Part shown: positions 62,156 to 64,000 of the stretch, one piece after another
Layout: every line of letters starts with the position of its first letter
Numbering within the stretch: the first letter of the stretch is position 1
Origin: Salipiger pentaromativorans
GTDB taxonomy: Bacteria; Pseudomonadota; Alphaproteobacteria; Rhodobacterales; Rhodobacteraceae
Direction of reading: 5' to 3'
Assembly: GCF_024721115.1 (NCBI RefSeq)
Contig: NZ_JAMDHK010000020.1
Coordinates: 1 to 64,000 of the forward strand
DNA length: 64,000 nucleotides
Made by a program: the position numbers and the translations under genes
Notes under the pieces: generated by a model
Seen by the model: only the letters and a program-made list of their open reading frames with translations
Told to the model about the DNA's origin: nothing
The model's database searches: none

Positions 62156-63120
62156 TGGCCAGGAAATCGCTCCGGGATATGTCCGGCATCGCCAGCACCA
62201 TCGCCCGCTCCGGCGCCTCCGCCGCCGAGAAACCGCCCCGCCCCAACGCCCCTGCCCTGGGTGCGCTGCAAGGCTCGCTTGCCGCGATCCGCGAAATCGA
62301 CCCCGCGCTGATCGACGATTGGGGGCCCGCCGACCGGCTCGACGAGTTTACAACTGTAAACCCCGAGGACGAGGGCGAGAGCTTCGACGCGCTGCGCAAC
62401 AGCATCCGCGACGGCGGCCAGCAGGTGCCCATCCTGGTCCGGAAATCCGCGACCGAAGGGCGCTACGAGGCGATCTACGGGCGCCGCCGGCTCCGCGCCT
62501 GCCGCGAGCTGGGCGTCAAGGTGCGCGCCAATGTGCAAGACATCGACGACGCCACCGCGCTGCTGGCCAAGGGGCTCGAAAACGCCGCCCGGCGCAATCT
62601 GTCCTTCTACGAAAAGGCCCGCTTTGCCCAGGCCATCCAGGCCGCCGGCCATGACAGCGCCACCGCGCGGCAGGCGCTCAGCCTCTCTGCCCCCGGCCTT
62701 TCGCATCTGACCAAGGTCACCCAGAACGTCCCGCGCGCGGTGGGCGATGCCATCGGCGCCGCGCCGAAATCCGGGCGGCCGAAATGGACCGCGCTGGCCG
62801 AGCTCTTCATCGCGCGGAAACTCACCGAGCAAGCCGCGCTCGACATCCTCGCATCCGCGCCGGCCACAGGCTCCGACCAGCGCCTCGACGCGCTCTTGCG
62901 CGCAGCCGCAACCCGCGACAGCGCAGCCGAGAGCGACGCCACAGAAACCATCCTGCTCGACGGGATCACGCTCAAATCGAGCCGCGGCGCGCTGGCGCTA
63001 TCGGTCCGCAAAAGCGGCGCAAACGCGGATTTCGCCGCCTGGCTCGACGCCAATCTCGCCGAGCTCATCCGGAACGCCCATGCCAGCTTTACGGCGGACA
63101 AGACCCCGGAAGACCGCTGA
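62155..63120 (+). CDS. parB: Plasmid partitioning protein ParB/RepB
   Basis: A 321-residue centromere-binding protein. N-terminal MARKSLRDMSGIAS is the ParA-stimulating tail; the ParB/Srx nuclease-like (CTP-binding) domain lies about 65-140 with GQQVPILVRKS and GRRRLRACRELG (box II); the HTH that reads parS follows (about 160-215, FAQAIQAAGHDSATARQALSLS). It loads at parS and spreads or slides along DNA. A parS-like palindrome lies inside its own coding sequence. repC is not downstream. Confidence 0.93.
   Translation: MARKSLRDMSGIASTIARSGASAAEKPPRPNAPALGALQGSLAAIREIDPALIDDWGPADRLDEFTTVNPEDEGESFDALRNSIRDGGQQVPILVRKSATEGRYEAIYGRRRLRACRELGVKVRANVQDIDDATALLAKGLENAARRNLSFYEKARFAQAIQAAGHDSATARQALSLSAPGLSHLTKVTQNVPRAVGDAIGAAPKSGRPKWTALAELFIARKLTEQAALDILASAPATGSDQRLDALLRAAATRDSAAESDATETILLDGITLKSSRGALALSVRKSGANADFAAWLDANLAELIRNAHASFTADKTPEDR
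62346..62361. repeat. parS-like palindrome, copy 2 (inside parB)
   Basis: GTTTACA-AC-TGTAAAC, 7-base perfect arms, fits the GTT-N10-AAC frame of repABC-type parS exactly and repeats the core of copy 1 at 60807. It occurs within the parB coding sequence without disturbing the frame. Confidence 0.6.
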
Positions 63121-63177
63121 CCGGGGCAGGGCGCCCAAGCGCCCATTGGGCCGGAACAGAGACGACCGGAGCGGGTG

Positions 63178-63840
63178 TCAGGCCTTGTAGGCGGCCATGA
63201 ACACCCGCACCGCTTCCGATGCGACCCGCAGGAGCTCCGCCTCGCTCGGCACATCGCTGCGGCGGCCGAACAGCCGGGCGCGCCAGCTCCCGGTGGTCGA
63301 GAGATCGACGAATTGCGACGCGGCCAGCTCGGGATCGGTCACCGCAAGATTTCCCGCCTCGGTCTCCTGCCGCAGAAATTCCTGCAAGCGGGTCAGGAAC
63401 TGCCGCGCCCCCGCATCGTAGAACCGCACGCCCAGTTCGGGCATGCGGTCGACCACGCTGATCACGATGCGCTGCGCCCGGATCACATCCTCGGAACTAA
63501 GCTGCATCCCCAGCCCCCGGGCATAGGCCAGCAGCCGCTCTTCGACGCTGCCCGCCACGGCAAGCTGCTCTTCGATCCCCTGAAACAGCGCCCCGCGCTT
63601 GTCCTCGACCAGTGCGACGAACAGGTCTTCCTTATTCTCGAAATAGACATAAAGCGTGCCCTTAGAGACACCAGCGGCCTTGCAGATGCTGTTCATCGAC
63701 GCCGCATCGAACCCCTGATCGACAAACACCCGCCAGGCGCCCTCCAGGATCTGGCGGCGCTTCTCCGGATCCGCTCCCGCGGCGTGCCGGCGTTTCTGCG
63801 TGCAGGTCTCGACCTGCCCCAAGGATGTGCTCTCTGTCAT
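63178..63840 (-). CDS. TetR-family transcriptional regulator
   Basis: A 220-residue repressor. The N-terminal HTH (about 25-70) reads ILEGAWRVFVDQGFDAASMNSICKAAGVSKGTLYVYFENKEDLFVALV, a standard TetR head; the helical ligand pocket follows. The ATG at 63840 is used; the GGGAG before it is very close (2 bases), so a TTG at 63849 is possible. It is divergent from a gene at the window end, with two identical 20-base palindromes between them; it likely represses an efflux or enzyme operon starting there. Confidence 0.9.
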   Translation of the reverse strand: MTESTSLGQVETCTQKRRHAAGADPEKRRQILEGAWRVFVDQGFDAASMNSICKAAGVSKGTLYVYFENKEDLFVALVEDKRGALFQGIEEQLAVAGSVEERLLAYARGLGMQLSSEDVIRAQRIVISVVDRMPELGVRFYDAGARQFLTRLQEFLRQETEAGNLAVTDPELAASQFVDLSTTGSWRARLFGRRSDVPSEAELLRVASEAVRVFMAAYKA

Positions 63841-63853
63841 GTCTCCCAATATA

Positions 63854-63930
63854 ATCGAACCGCCCGGTTCGATGAAGCCTTGATTTCACCCCGTGCCCGC
63901 CCTAAGTCTCATCGAACCGGGCGGTTCGAT
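63854..63930. promoter_or_regulatory. Twin 20-base operator palindromes between TetR and the next gene
   Basis: ATCGAACCG-CC-CGGTTCGAT at 63854-63873 and the reverse complement of the same sequence at 63911-63930 have 9-base perfect arms and start 57 bases apart. The first lies just upstream of the TetR start, within its probable -10 area (TATATT), and the second faces the plus-strand gene. This is the textbook layout for a TetR repressor controlling itself and a divergent neighbour. Confidence 0.8.
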
Positions 63931-63966
63931 CCGCCGACTCGTTGCCCCTGTTCCAAAGGCTCCGCC

Positions 63967-64000
63967 ATGTCCCGCCACGACCGTATCGAAGCCACGCCCC
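63967..64000 (+). CDS. 5' end of a gene cut by the window end
   Basis: An ATG at 63967 with AAAGG seven bases upstream opens a frame reading MSRHDRIEATP before the window stops. It sits just past the TetR operator, so it is the probable target; TetR neighbours are often efflux pump subunits, but eleven residues cannot decide. Confidence 0.5.
   Translation, partial: MSRHDRIEATP

Noticed and set aside
62155-64000. Looked for repC after parB to make a complete repABC unit
   Set aside because: Only a TetR gene on the opposite strand and the start of one other gene follow; no replicase-like protein was found.

Overview
The window is GC-rich alphaproteobacterial DNA, almost fully coding, and looks like the Rhodobacteraceae/Roseobacter group. 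That placement is inferred from three TRAP transporters, the many short-chain dehydrogenases and FAD enzymes, CoxLMS/IorAB-type molybdoenzymes, and a plasmid-type parA-parB pair with a MerR/HTH-bearing ParA. No rRNA, tRNA, insertion sequence or CRISPR array was seen. The partition locus near the right end suggests a plasmid, megaplasmid or chromid rather than a core chromosomal segment.

Layout. (1) 0.4-12.5 kb: a GntR regulator, a minus-strand pair (class II aldolase, then FMN-dependent monooxygenase) and a divergent, tightly overlapping plus-strand operon (SDR, PLP aminotransferase, alpha/beta hydrolase, M20 amidohydrolase, bicupin, four-gene NMT1/THI5-type ABC importer). It reads as uptake and breakdown of an unidentified nitrogen-containing compound. 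(2) 12.8-22.7 kb: a TauE permease, an FAD aromatic hydroxylase with a DUF2783 partner, a divergent MarR gene, then a TRAP transporter, SDR, EthD-like protein and a flavin dehydrogenase. (3) 22.9-27.2 kb: five regulators in a row (AraC, LuxR-type, two IclR, MarR). (4) 27.5-33 kb: the lower homogentisate pathway (hmgA, fah, an MBL-fold protein, maiA) and an EamA permease. (5) 33.3-46 kb: an Old-Yellow-type flavoenzyme, EthD protein, TRAP transporter, VOC protein, three-subunit CoxMSL-type hydroxylase with a private MoaD-like carrier, a second flavin dehydrogenase and an SDR. (6) 46.5-54.4 kb: LysR, SDR, EthD, GST converging on GST, EthD and a third TRAP transporter. (7) 54.8-60.6 kb: a minus-strand periplasmic oxidation operon: a tiny ORF, PQQ alcohol dehydrogenase, a cytochrome c/XoxJ-like fusion, and IorAB-type iron-sulfur and Tat-exported molybdenum subunits. 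(8) 61-63.1 kb: parA-parB with two parS-like palindromes. (9) A TetR gene with twin operators facing a gene cut by the window end.

How the parts fit. Sections 2, 5 and 6 reuse the same families (TRAP importer, 'GNGxAIA' SDR, double-EthD protein, KstD-like flavoprotein), suggesting parallel or successive routes for related carboxylated substrates; the substrate is unknown. Aromatic intermediates could drain through homogentisate to fumarate and acetoacetate. Section 7 could oxidise an alcohol to an aldehyde and then an acid in the periplasm, passing electrons to cytochrome c. Operator-like palindromes with a TTGCA..TGCAA core occur at three of these loci and may link them to MarR-type control.
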